Assembly: GCA_905372205.1 (NCBI GenBank)
Contig: CAJPOH010000013.1
Location: 1 to 10,227, forward strand
Length of the DNA: 10,227 nt
Source: an uncultured Treponema sp.
Lineage (GTDB): Bacteria > Spirochaetota > Spirochaetia > Treponematales > Treponemataceae
Direction of reading: 5' to 3'
Under the pieces are notes generated by a model that did no database searches, had not been told where the DNA came from, and was given only the letters and a program-made list of their open reading frames with translations. The translations under genes were made by a program, and so were the position numbers. Numbering within the stretch: position 1 is the stretch's first letter; each line of letters starts with the position of its first letter. Shown here piece after piece: positions 1-6,241 of the stretch.

Positions 1-80
1 TTTTCTTCAACACCTAATAACCGCTTGAATGCGTAGTCATCTTTTAATGTAAAACGAAATTCATTTTTTAATGTACTCAT
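1..80 (-). CDS. Rpn-family nuclease / putative transposase (5' end only)
   Basis: Partial gene: the start codon is at 78-80 on the minus strand and the gene runs off the left edge after 26 codons. The visible N-terminus begins MSTLKNEFRFTLKDDYAFKR and continues LLGVEE. The stretch FTLKDDYAFKRLLG is the typical opening of PD-(D/E)XK family transposase / Rpn recombination-promoting nuclease proteins, which are multi-copy in Treponema. The family is thought to cut DNA and promote recA-independent recombination; the catalytic residues lie outside the window. There is no clear Shine-Dalgarno; a TATAAT hexamer sits 6 bp upstream of the ATG. It belongs to a different Rpn subtype from the one at 5285, whose N-terminus differs. 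The family call rests on a short but characteristic N-terminus. Confidence 0.7.
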   Translation of the reverse strand, partial: MSTLKNEFRFTLKDDYAFKRLLGVEE

Positions 81-86
81 ACTACT

Positions 87-115
87 ATTATAATGAAAGA
101 AACCTAAAATATAAA
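87..115 (-). promoter_or_regulatory. Putative promoter of the left Rpn gene, leaderless geometry
   Basis: On the minus strand a perfect TATAAT (87-92) is preceded, 17 bp upstream, by TTTATA (110-115), 4 of 6 matches to TTGACA. Only 6 bp separate TATAAT from the ATG, so transcription would start at or next to the start codon. No ribosome binding site is visible, consistent with a leaderless message. Sequence-only prediction. Confidence 0.45.
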
Positions 116-238
116 GAGTTTGAGAAAACTTTACATTAATTTGCTTATCTCGAAAAAGCTTTGTAAATAAGAATTAATTTGTAAAGCCTTCTTAAAAAAT
201 TAACATATGGAGATTTACTTATTTGATTAAATTTCTTT

Positions 239-271
239 AAAAAGAGAAGTGTAAGATTTCTCCTACACTCC
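239..271 (-). terminator. Distal rho-independent terminator of selenoprotein gene 1
   Basis: On the minus strand an 8-bp stem (264-271 with 246-253, one G-U pair) is followed by a T-rich run (239-243 read as U5). The arms and loop are nearly the same as the hairpin at 3414-3439 behind selenoprotein gene 3. The two copies share the core GTGTAAGATTTCTCC followed by CACTCC. The copy lies about 70 bp past the stop of gene 1. Confidence 0.5.
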
Positions 272-283
272 AGTATTTTTGAT

Positions 284-323
284 AAAAAAGAGCATTGCAA
301 AAAGCCCAACACCACTCTTTTTT
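284..323 (-). terminator. Proximal terminator-like hairpin of selenoprotein gene 1
   Basis: AAAAAAGAG (284-292) and CTCTTTTTT (315-323) form a 9-bp inverted repeat. Read on the minus strand it starts 21 bp after the stop codon of gene 1 and ends in six U residues. The inner part adds a few weaker G-U containing pairs. The A/T symmetry means it could work in either direction, but only minus-strand genes lie close by. Confidence 0.5.
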
Positions 324-343
324 CAAGATAAGTTTGTTAAAGA

Positions 344-1588
344 TTAAAAGCCAAATACACGCTTGATAGATGTTTCATTTGCATCAATTTTTGTTGCATT
401 CCATTCTTTGATGGCAACATTATACGGATAGCCCGGTATTTTTTTATAAAATGGCCAAAATGGACAACCTTTTCCCGTATATAATGGGAAGTTAGCCCCA
501 GCACGCTTCCATTTTTCTTCACTCTTATTTTGAGATTTACCATCTCTATCAATTGCTATAACACGTAATCCTTTGTCTTTATATTTATTTGCAATATCAC
601 TTCCATTGCAACCAGCAGCAGTCAACGACCGCGGACAATAACCTCACCATCCTGCTATAACAATCATCCATACTAACTCTGGACTTTCTCCGTTAAGTGG
701 TTTTCTTTGAGCAGGACAATATATACCTGGAATAATTTTTCTATTTTCAAATTCTAAAGCGAGTGGATCTGGTCCACCGTCATATTGCACTATAACAGTA
801 TACGTGCATTCTTTGGTATTATCAGGACTTTTGATTTTTACTTCTAATATGTTACGTCCTTTAGACAAAATAATAAGGTCATTAAAATTTTCAAAATAGT
901 TTATATCTCCCTCAGAACTTCTTGAAAATGCAACAGGTTCTATATATGTTGTCTTGTTTGCAACCCTAATAGAAAAATCTCCGTTAGCAGGTCTTGCTAT
1001 CTTCATTTTTAACGTAATATAGGCTGTTTTTGCGGCTTCTTCAGTTTCATAAGGTCCAGCCTTGTCTCCCTTAAAATCACTGAGAGGTTTAAAATCTTCA
1101 AGAATCGCTCCTCCATTTTTTTCACCAATTAGAGCGACTTCTATAGTTTCAAGTCTCAGTTCAGGAGGAATGAGTTCAGTATCTTCCCCCTTTATTTTCT
1201 TTAGCTTCGCTGTTACTTTAGCATTTTTAGACACTGTAAGGCTTGCCATTAAAGGATTATCTTTGTTTTTAACCGCTCCATCCCAACCGTCAAGCTCATA
1301 AGAATTGGGGTCTTTTATTGTAAGAGTGAAAATAACTTCTTTGCCTTTTTCAATTTTTGTAATTCCACTTGTAACAGGTTTAGCATCAAAAGTCGCAGCG
1401 ATACTGCCTTCATCTTCTGGCAATACGCAAAAAGTAATTAAAAACTCTTCTTTCTCTTCAATAGGGTCATCAGGAATAACAGGAGTGTAGGGAACATCAG
1501 GCTTACTTGGACTCTTACAGGAAAAAAGAATTCCAAGCATAAGAAAAATAGCAACTAGAAAAAATTTCTTAATCCATTTATTCATCAT
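344..1588 (-). CDS. Selenocysteine-containing thioredoxin-like lipoprotein (gene 1, UGA read through)
   Basis: Read as one 414-aa protein with Sec315 encoded by the in-frame UGA at 644-646. A normal caller would stop there and leave a second fragment to 344. Residues 1-24 are a lipoprotein signal (hydrophobic stretch, lipobox LFS-Cys24), so the protein should be anchored to an envelope membrane. Residues about 38-135 resemble a divergent InlB B-repeat (G.I.A.FD.KPVTSG ... W). Residues about 146-280 form a beta-sandwich-like module ending in a YDGGPDP linker. Residues about 285-414 form a thioredoxin-fold domain with redox motif Sec-Gly-Tyr-Cys318, the strand GLRVIAIDRDG, and a probable cis-Pro in GYPYN. 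GGAGG lies 6 bp before the first ATG; a second ATG follows at once. Compared with its paralogs it lacks the middle beta module. A thiol/disulfide or peroxide-related role is inferred; the substrate is unknown. Confidence 0.88.
618..646 (-). promoter_or_regulatory. SECIS element of selenoprotein gene 1
   Basis: The UGA (644-646) is followed by 11 nt, then the hairpin GCGGUC-GUU-GACUGC (632-618): six pairs including one G-U, and a GUU loop. The 11-nt UGA-to-hairpin distance and the GU in the loop match the known SelB-binding mini-hairpin of Escherichia coli fdhF. The hairpin lies within the coding sequence, as is normal in bacteria. The same geometry with different pairs occurs in gene 3. Confidence 0.85.
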
Positions 1589-1643
1589 ATTAAACCTCCA
1601 AACTTTGATATCTTAAAACAATATAATATGTACAGAAAAAATA

Positions 1644-1842
1644 AAAAAGGGAGTGTTATGGAATAGCTGATTAAAGCTAGGAGAGCATTTAATCAGCGAT
1701 TCCCTCACTTTCTCAAGTTGCCATAAGTTACGGTTAGATGGCAACTTATCGAAAGGTTAAAAATTCATAGGATGCCACTGATTAATTCGCTTTCGAATTA
1801 ATCAGTGCCTCCTTAGGTTTCTCACCTACCCCCTCCCTTTTT
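1644..1842. repeat. Element of nested inverted repeats between lipoprotein genes 2 and 1
   Basis: A 199-bp stretch with terminal inverted repeats AAAAAGGGAG (1644-1653) and CTCCCTTTTT (1833-1842). Inside are four further hairpins: GGAAT plus GCTGATTAAA pairing 1660-1675 with 1688-1703; AAGTTGCCAT (1715-1724) with 1738-1747; a perfect 14-bp stem with a CTTT loop (1776-1807), extended by AGGA/TCCT to 1769-1813; and TAGGT/ACCTA (1814-1828). CTGATTAA occurs in both orientations in two of the hairpins. Read on the minus strand it begins 20 bp past the stop of gene 2 and ends in a U-rich tract, so it could terminate gene 2. It could equally be a structured RNA or a small MITE-like element. No coding potential is seen. 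The repeats are certain; the function is not. Confidence 0.6.
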
Positions 1843-1861
1843 AACAATGAAATCTCTTTAG

Positions 1862-3355
1862 CTAAAATCCAAAGAAGTTTTTCATTTCACTTTCACTAAA
1901 AACTTTCTTCTTTTGCCATTCCTTAACACAAAGACGAGAAGGATATCCTTTTACATCTCCATAGATAGTAGCAAAAGAGTTGCCATTTTTACTATACAAC
2001 GGAAAACCAGCTCCTGCAGCCATCCACTTAGCTTCGCTAGCTGCATGCTCTCTTCCATCTTTATCAACAGCTATAACACGCAAACCTCGTCCTTTATATC
2101 TATCAGCAATACGCCCTTCATTTCCTAGCTCGCACAACGCGCCAGCACAATATGTACACCAGCCTGCCATAGAAACTAAATATACCAAGTCTGGTTTTTC
2201 GCCTTCAAGAGGTTTTCTTTGCACAGGGCAATAAACTCCATCAATCATTTTTCGTTTTTCTAAAGGTTTGTCTAACGGATTTGGACCACCTGAATACTTC
2301 ACTAAGATAGTATATACCCCTTCTTTTGTGCCATCAGGAGTTTTCACCTTTAATTCTACAACATTATAACCTTGTGAGAGTGTAATTACCATAGGTTCAA
2401 AATAGGAATCATCTCCAGTAATAGCTCTTGAACAAGAAATAGGTGATAAATATGTAGTTTTGTTAGTAACCTCAATAGAATAGTCTCCACTAGCCGGTTT
2501 TTCTGCTTTCACCTTCATAGCAACATATGCTGTTTTTGCATCTTGAGCTGTGTATGGTCCTGCATTATTAGAGCTAAAGTTCTCTAACGCCACAAAATTC
2601 TCGTACTGATATTTTCCATTGGCTATTCTTGCAGTCAACAAAGCTAACTCTATAGAATTAACACTTATTTCTTGTGGAATCGCATTTGATATTCCTGCAA
2701 CCTTACGAGTAATGGTTACTTTTTGTTCCCACTCCGTATAACTTCCTTCTAAAGCTGGAACACTCAAATTCACCAAAGTATCCCCTTCATTCAAAGCATT
2801 CTTATCAACTTCCACTTTAATCTCTTTAGGTATTCTACTTTTCCCATAAGTGAACATTCCTAGAATATCAGTTGAATTCAACTCTTTCACAAAGTTTTCA
2901 ACTTCCAGCTTAACACTAGCTAAATTTGAGATATTCACAGTTTTGTTGTGTATGATTAATGAATCTAAATTGAGTATTGGATCTGTAGACTTGGTTTTTA
3001 ATTTTGCTGTCACTGTTGTATCTTTCGAAACTTTAAGAGTGGCTATCAAAGGATTATTTGGATCTTTAGTAGCTTTTTTCCAATCATCCACCATATAAAA
3101 CTTAGGTCTATTTATAGTAAGCGTGAAAAGAACAACCTTATCTTTTTCCACTTTGCTACCACTTGTAACTTGTTTGCCATCAACAGTTGCCACGATGTTT
3201 CCCTCAGCCTTAGGATCCACTTCAAAAGCAACTAAAAACTTCTCTTTCTTTTCATCAGGGAGATTACCACTGTTTTGATTTTTACACGAAAAGAGAAACA
3301 AACACAAAAGAGAAATGAAGATTAGAAGATGCCCTCTAATCCATTTACACATCAT
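1862..3355 (-). CDS. Thioredoxin-like lipoprotein, Cys paralog (gene 2)
   Basis: A 497-aa protein, the cysteine version of the flanking selenoproteins. Start choice: AGGAGG then TTTAAT then two ATGs at 3353-3355 and 3350-3352, the same layout as gene 1. A start 15 codons further upstream is open but has no such site and would spoil the signal peptide. Residues 1-24 are a lipoprotein signal (FLFS-Cys24). About 38-120 is an InlB-B-repeat-like module, 124-220 a beta module shared with gene 3 but absent from gene 1, 226-355 a second beta module ending in YSGGPNP, and 365-497 a thioredoxin-fold domain. The redox motif is Cys400-Thr-Tyr-Cys403, the probable cis-Pro lies in GYPSR, and an extra Cys follows at 408. 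Cys376 in GVYCPVQRKPL is kept in all three paralogs. Probably an envelope-bound thiol-disulfide protein; substrate unknown. Confidence 0.88.
   Translation of the reverse strand: MMCKWIRGHLLIFISLLCLFLFSCKNQNSGNLPDEKKEKFLVAFEVDPKAEGNIVATVDGKQVTSGSKVEKDKVVLFTLTINRPKFYMVDDWKKATKDPNNPLIATLKVSKDTTVTAKLKTKSTDPILNLDSLIIHNKTVNISNLASVKLEVENFVKELNSTDILGMFTYGKSRIPKEIKVEVDKNALNEGDTLVNLSVPALEGSYTEWEQKVTITRKVAGISNAIPQEISVNSIELALLTARIANGKYQYENFVALENFSSNNAGPYTAQDAKTAYVAMKVKAEKPASGDYSIEVTNKTTYLSPISCSRAITGDDSYFEPMVITLSQGYNVVELKVKTPDGTKEGVYTILVKYSGGPNPLDKPLEKRKMIDGVYCPVQRKPLEGEKPDLVYLVSMAGWCTYCAGALCELGNEGRIADRYKGRGLRVIAVDKDGREHAASEAKWMAAGAGFPLYSKNGNSFATIYGDVKGYPSRLCVKEWQKKKVFSESEMKNFFGF
2130..2158 (-). other. 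Degenerate SECIS-like hairpin behind the Cys codon of gene 2
   Basis: Aligned with the SECIS sites of genes 1 and 3, the UGU codon (2156-2158) is followed by 11 nt and then UGGCGC-GUU-GUGCGA (2144-2130). Four pairs next to the loop persist (one is G-U), a G-G mismatch interrupts the stem, and the outer U-A pair remains. The GUU loop is intact. This looks like a relic of a former selenocysteine site, although shared protein ancestry alone could preserve part of it. Confidence 0.5.
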
Positions 3356-3361
3356 ATTAAA

Positions 3362-3367
3362 CCTCCT
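3362..3367 (-). promoter_or_regulatory. Shine-Dalgarno that fixes the start of gene 2
   Basis: AGGAGG on the minus strand, 6 nt before the ATG at 3353-3355. The block GGAGGTTTAATATGATG is identical in front of gene 1, which supports this start over the longer open frame beginning at 3400. Confidence 0.85.
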
Positions 3368-3407
3368 GTTTGGTATAAAACTTTTTAACTTATTATCCAT
3401 TTTTCAC

Positions 3408-3440
3408 AAAAAAGGAGTGTAAGATTTCTCCCACACTCCT
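3408..3440 (-). terminator. Rho-independent terminator of selenoprotein gene 3
   Basis: On the minus strand a 7-bp stem GGAGTGT/ACACTCC (3433-3439 with 3414-3420) with a 12-nt loop is followed directly by six T residues (3413-3408). It lies 22 bp past the stop of gene 3 and separates it from gene 2, so gene 2 probably has its own promoter or depends on read-through. Near-identical to the hairpin at 239-271. Confidence 0.8.
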
Positions 3441-3461
3441 CTTAAAAAACAGTTTTAAGAC

Positions 3462-4964
3462 TTAAAACCCAAATGCTGATACAATTTGTGCTTCACTAAC
3501 ACCAGCCCCTAGTGGCTTGTCTTTCCATTCCTTAATGGTTGCATTATATGGAAAACCAGCACCTGGTTTAAAAAATGGTTGAAGAGCATTCATATCTCTG
3601 TCATACAAATAATAGTCAGCACCTGATCCCTTCCACTTTGACTGACTTTCAGACTTTGCGGATCCATCCAAATCTATCGCAATAACACGTAACCCCTTGT
3701 TTCTATACCTACTTGCAACTTTATCTCCTTTGCTACCAGCAACGTTCAACGAACGTGGACAATGTGGTCACCAGCCTGCAATAGCGATGAACCATATATA
3801 GTCGGGAGTTTCCCCTTCAAGTGGTTTTCTTTGAGTAGGACAATACACACCAGGTAACATCTTTCTCTTTGACATTTCCACTTTAGTAGGATCTGGACCA
3901 CCGTCATACTTCACTACAACAACATATTTTCCTGTTTTAGTGCCATCCGGGCTTTTCACTTCTATCTCTAAAATATTGTGTCCTTTTGAAAGAGCAATTT
4001 TCTTGAGAACGAGATAATCTGGCTCTTTAGCTGACCGTGAAAATGAAGCAGTCTTTATGTACGAAGTTGTATTAGTAAGTTTGACCTCATAATCTCCAGT
4101 TTCAGGCTTTTCTTTCTTCACTCTTATTGCAACATATGCTGTTTTTGCATCCTCTTTAGCCATATGTGGACCAGCTACTTCAGGCTTAAAGTTTTCTACA
4201 GGAGCATACTCATCATACTTGTATTGACCTGCTTGCAACTTCGTTGTCAGCAAAGCTACCTCTATGGCATCAAGTTGCACTTTTTCGTGAATCTCATCTT
4301 GCTCAGGAACGACCTTCCTCGTGATTTTCACCATTTGAGCCCATGGTCCATAGCTTCCCTCGAGAGGAGGAACGCTAAGTTTAACTGAATTCTCTCCTTC
4401 GTTCAAAGTGTGCTTATCAACCTTCACCGTGATTTCTTGAGGCATTGTCTGTGTTCCATAAGTAAACTTTGCCACAACGTCATTGGAATCCAATGTTTTA
4501 ATAAAGTTTTCCACTTCAACTTTAACATCATTTAAGTTTGTGATCCTCACATCCTTCTTATGCACTGATAAGGAATCCAAGACCAGTTTGGGATCAGTTG
4601 AACGCTTCAGCTTCGCTATAGCCGTCACCTTTCGAGAAACTTTAAGCTTTGCTGTTAGAGGGTCATCATTTTCAGGAGTAACTCCAGCACCAAGCCACTC
4701 ATCTATAGTGTAGTCACCTTCAGTCTCTAAGTTGAAAACAACTTCAGTGTCCTTTTTAAGTAAAGCTCCACTAGTGATAGGCTTACCATCAACAGTTGCT
4801 TTAATATTGCCTCCTTCACTTGGCATCACACGGAAAGCAATCGCAAATTCTTCCGCTACACTTGGATTATTTGAGTCATTTTGCCCTTTGCACGCAAAGG
4901 TAAGCCAAACTGTAAGGAAAGAAATGGCAATTAGGAAAGACTTCCTAATCCGTTTATACGTCAT
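3462..4964 (-). CDS. Selenocysteine-containing thioredoxin-like lipoprotein (gene 3, UGA read through)
   Basis: Read as one 500-aa protein with Sec399 at the in-frame UGA 3768-3770. Without recoding it would appear as a 398-aa protein lacking its redox domain plus a short downstream fragment. AGGAGG lies 5 nt before the ATG. Residues 1-25 are a lipoprotein signal (LTFA-Cys25). About 38-120 is an InlB-B-repeat-like module (GGNIKATVDGKPITSG ... W), about 123-220 a beta module shared with gene 2, about 228-352 a second beta module ending in YDGGPDP, and about 363-500 a thioredoxin-fold domain. The redox motif is Sec-Pro-His-Cys402; His before the second Cys is reminiscent of CPHC in DsbA. The strand GLRVIAIDLDG and a probable cis-Pro in GFPYN complete the fold. 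It is the first gene of the tandem set and probably acts in the envelope on thiols or peroxides. Confidence 0.9.
3742..3770 (-). promoter_or_regulatory. SECIS element of selenoprotein gene 3
   Basis: The UGA (3768-3770) is followed by 11 nt and the perfect 6-bp hairpin ACGUUC-GUU-GAACGU (3756-3742). Below it, ACCA just after the UG of the stop codon can pair with UGGU further downstream, extending the stem. Compared with gene 1, three of six pairs differ while pairing is kept, two by changes on both sides. That points to selection on the RNA fold as well as on the protein. Confidence 0.87.
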
Positions 4965-4989
4965 ACAAACCTCCTAAAACGTAATTTTC

Positions 4990-5009
4990 TCATCCTCAAA
5001 ACGAGGTGA
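4990..5009 (-). other. Small hairpin in the leader of gene 3
   Basis: TCA and CCTC pair with GAGG and TGA around an AAAAC loop with one bulged T, about 25-45 bp upstream of the gene 3 start. It has no U-run. It may shape the leader or be chance. Confidence 0.25.
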
Positions 5010-5045
5010 TACACACTTAACAAACATCGGAAGATTTGGATACAA

Positions 5046-5051
5046 AGTATA
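5046..5051 (-). promoter_or_regulatory. Candidate -10 box for gene 3
   Basis: TATACT on the minus strand, about 80 bp upstream of the gene 3 start. No convincing -35 hexamer lies 16-18 bp upstream, so this is tentative. The rest of the 314-bp gap 4965-5284 holds only short AT-rich open frames that look spurious, and a 7-bp inverted repeat TCTTCTT/AAGAAGA (5177-5202) without a U-run. Confidence 0.3.
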
Positions 5052-5269
5052 AATATGCGTTCACCTTTTTATGCATAGCATTGGGTTCATGTATGGTTTT
5101 TGGTCTTGCCACCTCGCTTGAAGGAAAGAGGAATTTCGCATCATTTTTTGATAAATATAAAACTCTTTCAACACAGTCTTCTTAATGCTTATTGCAAGAA
5201 GATGGGTTTATTCCGTAAAAAGCATGTTATTTGGTTGCGAAGCATCACTAGTTTTCTTATCTTTTTTTA

Positions 5270-5278
5270 TGTTATACT
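5270..5278 (+). promoter_or_regulatory. Extended -10 promoter of the Rpn gene, leaderless geometry
   Basis: TGTTATACT reads as an extended -10 (TG, one base, TATACT at 5273-5278), which can work without a clear -35; none is evident in the T-rich stretch upstream. Exactly 6 bp (GTGGCT) separate it from the ATG at 5285, so transcription should begin at about the start codon. Confidence 0.5.
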
Positions 5279-5284
5279 GTGGCT

Positions 5285-6169
5285 ATGAGTGAAAAAGATA
5301 ATCAAAATAGGCAATATCAGGATTCATTTTTTGTCTGGTTGTTTTCAACTTGTATACATAAATTGTTGGAAGTATGTAAGGCGTTGGATAAGTCAATAAC
5401 ATCAGAGAATATTGAATTGATCAAGTTAGAAAACACCTTATACACAGGAATTAAAAATGACATATCCTGCAAGATAGAGGATAGGCTAATTTTCTTAATA
5501 GAGCATCAATCCACAGTTAACGAAAACATGCCATTGCGATGTCTTCAATATATAGGGCGGATACTTGAAAAAATCCTAAAGATGAAAGATCGCTATGCTA
5601 GGCTTTTAATCAAAATACCAACACCTGAGTTTTATGTGTTTTACACAGGCAATGAAAATCTTCCTGCAATACAAGAATTAAGATTGTCTGATGCATTTAT
5701 TCAAGAAACTGAAACGCCTCAGCTAGAGCTTATCGTAAAAGTAATCAATCTAAATTCAAAAGGAAATGATAAATTATTGAATGAATGTCCTATCTTAAAG
5801 GAATATACAGAGTTTGTAAGAATAGTGAAGGAATATAGAGCAAAATATGGAAAAGAAGGGTATGATAAAGCAATAAGATATTGCATTAAACACGGAATAT
5901 TAAAAGACTTCATCGTAGAAAACGCAAAGGAGATCGAAGGTATGCTTGTAGCAGAATATGATTATGATTTAGATATGCAAGTGCAAAGAGAAGAAAGCTA
6001 TAATGCTGGAATATTAGTTGGAATTCAAAGAGGAGAAGCTCGAGGAGAAGCTCGAGGAGAAGCTCGAGGTTTTTTAACTACTGCCTCACGCATGAAAAAA
6101 GCGAATTTCGCTATTCCTGTTATCCAAGAAATGACAGGACTGTCTAGGGAAGAAATTGAAAGATTATAA
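5285..6169 (+). CDS. Rpn-family PD-(D/E)XK nuclease / putative transposase
   Basis: A 294-aa protein from the ATG at 5285 (a GTG two codons earlier is also possible). It belongs to the Rpn recombination-promoting nuclease / PDDEXK transposase family, DNA endonucleases linked to recombination. Visible catalytic core: Asp59 in KND, then Glu73-His-Gln75 in FLIEHQS, followed by the conserved NMPLRCLQYI. The C-terminal part (about residues 140-230) is charged and helical, and the tail carries three GEAR repeats at residues 250-261 before a final helix LSREEIERL. Length is normal for the family and nothing is disrupted. No Shine-Dalgarno is seen; see the promoter entry. It stands alone, divergent from the selenoprotein genes and separate from secG. 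Whether it mobilises anything here is unknown. Confidence 0.85.
   Translation: MSEKDNQNRQYQDSFFVWLFSTCIHKLLEVCKALDKSITSENIELIKLENTLYTGIKNDISCKIEDRLIFLIEHQSTVNENMPLRCLQYIGRILEKILKMKDRYARLLIKIPTPEFYVFYTGNENLPAIQELRLSDAFIQETETPQLELIVKVINLNSKGNDKLLNECPILKEYTEFVRIVKEYRAKYGKEGYDKAIRYCIKHGILKDFIVENAKEIEGMLVAEYDYDLDMQVQREESYNAGILVGIQRGEARGEARGEARGFLTTASRMKKANFAIPVIQEMTGLSREEIERL
6032..6067 (+). repeat. 12-bp tandem repeat in the Rpn gene (3 units)
   Basis: Three perfect head-to-tail copies of GGAGAAGCTCGA (6032-6043, 6044-6055, 6056-6067) encode Gly-Glu-Ala-Arg three times. The unit is a whole number of codons, so gain or loss of copies by slippage changes the tail length without shifting frame. Confidence 0.95.
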
Positions 6170-6241
6170 TTTCTGATGCACCTCAAAACTAATAAAAATG
6201 TTCTTAAATAATATCCATAGGTAATCTTTTTAAACAGTGTT

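Noticed and set aside
344..1588. Two broken pseudogenes, each split by a nonsense mutation
   Set aside because: The downstream parts are intact, conserved and end at the same place as the Cys paralog. Decay would not strike the same catalytic codon twice while leaving the rest open.
3356..3400. Longer gene 2 start at 3400 adding 15 residues
   Set aside because: AGGAGG at ideal distance and the signal peptide both point to the ATG at 3353-3355; the extension also runs through the leader.
644..3770. UGA decoded as tryptophan (altered genetic code) instead of selenocysteine
   Set aside because: Trp is encoded by UGG right before both UGAs and elsewhere, no other gene in the window has an in-frame UGA, and both sites align with a catalytic Cys and carry a SECIS-like hairpin.
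5177..5202. Hairpin TCTTCTT/AAGAAGA as a terminator
   Set aside because: No U-run follows on either strand and no gene ends nearby.
5100..5288. Small plus-strand open frame of 62 codons upstream of the Rpn gene
   Set aside because: No ribosome site, no recognisable domain, and it runs over the Rpn promoter and start; likely chance.
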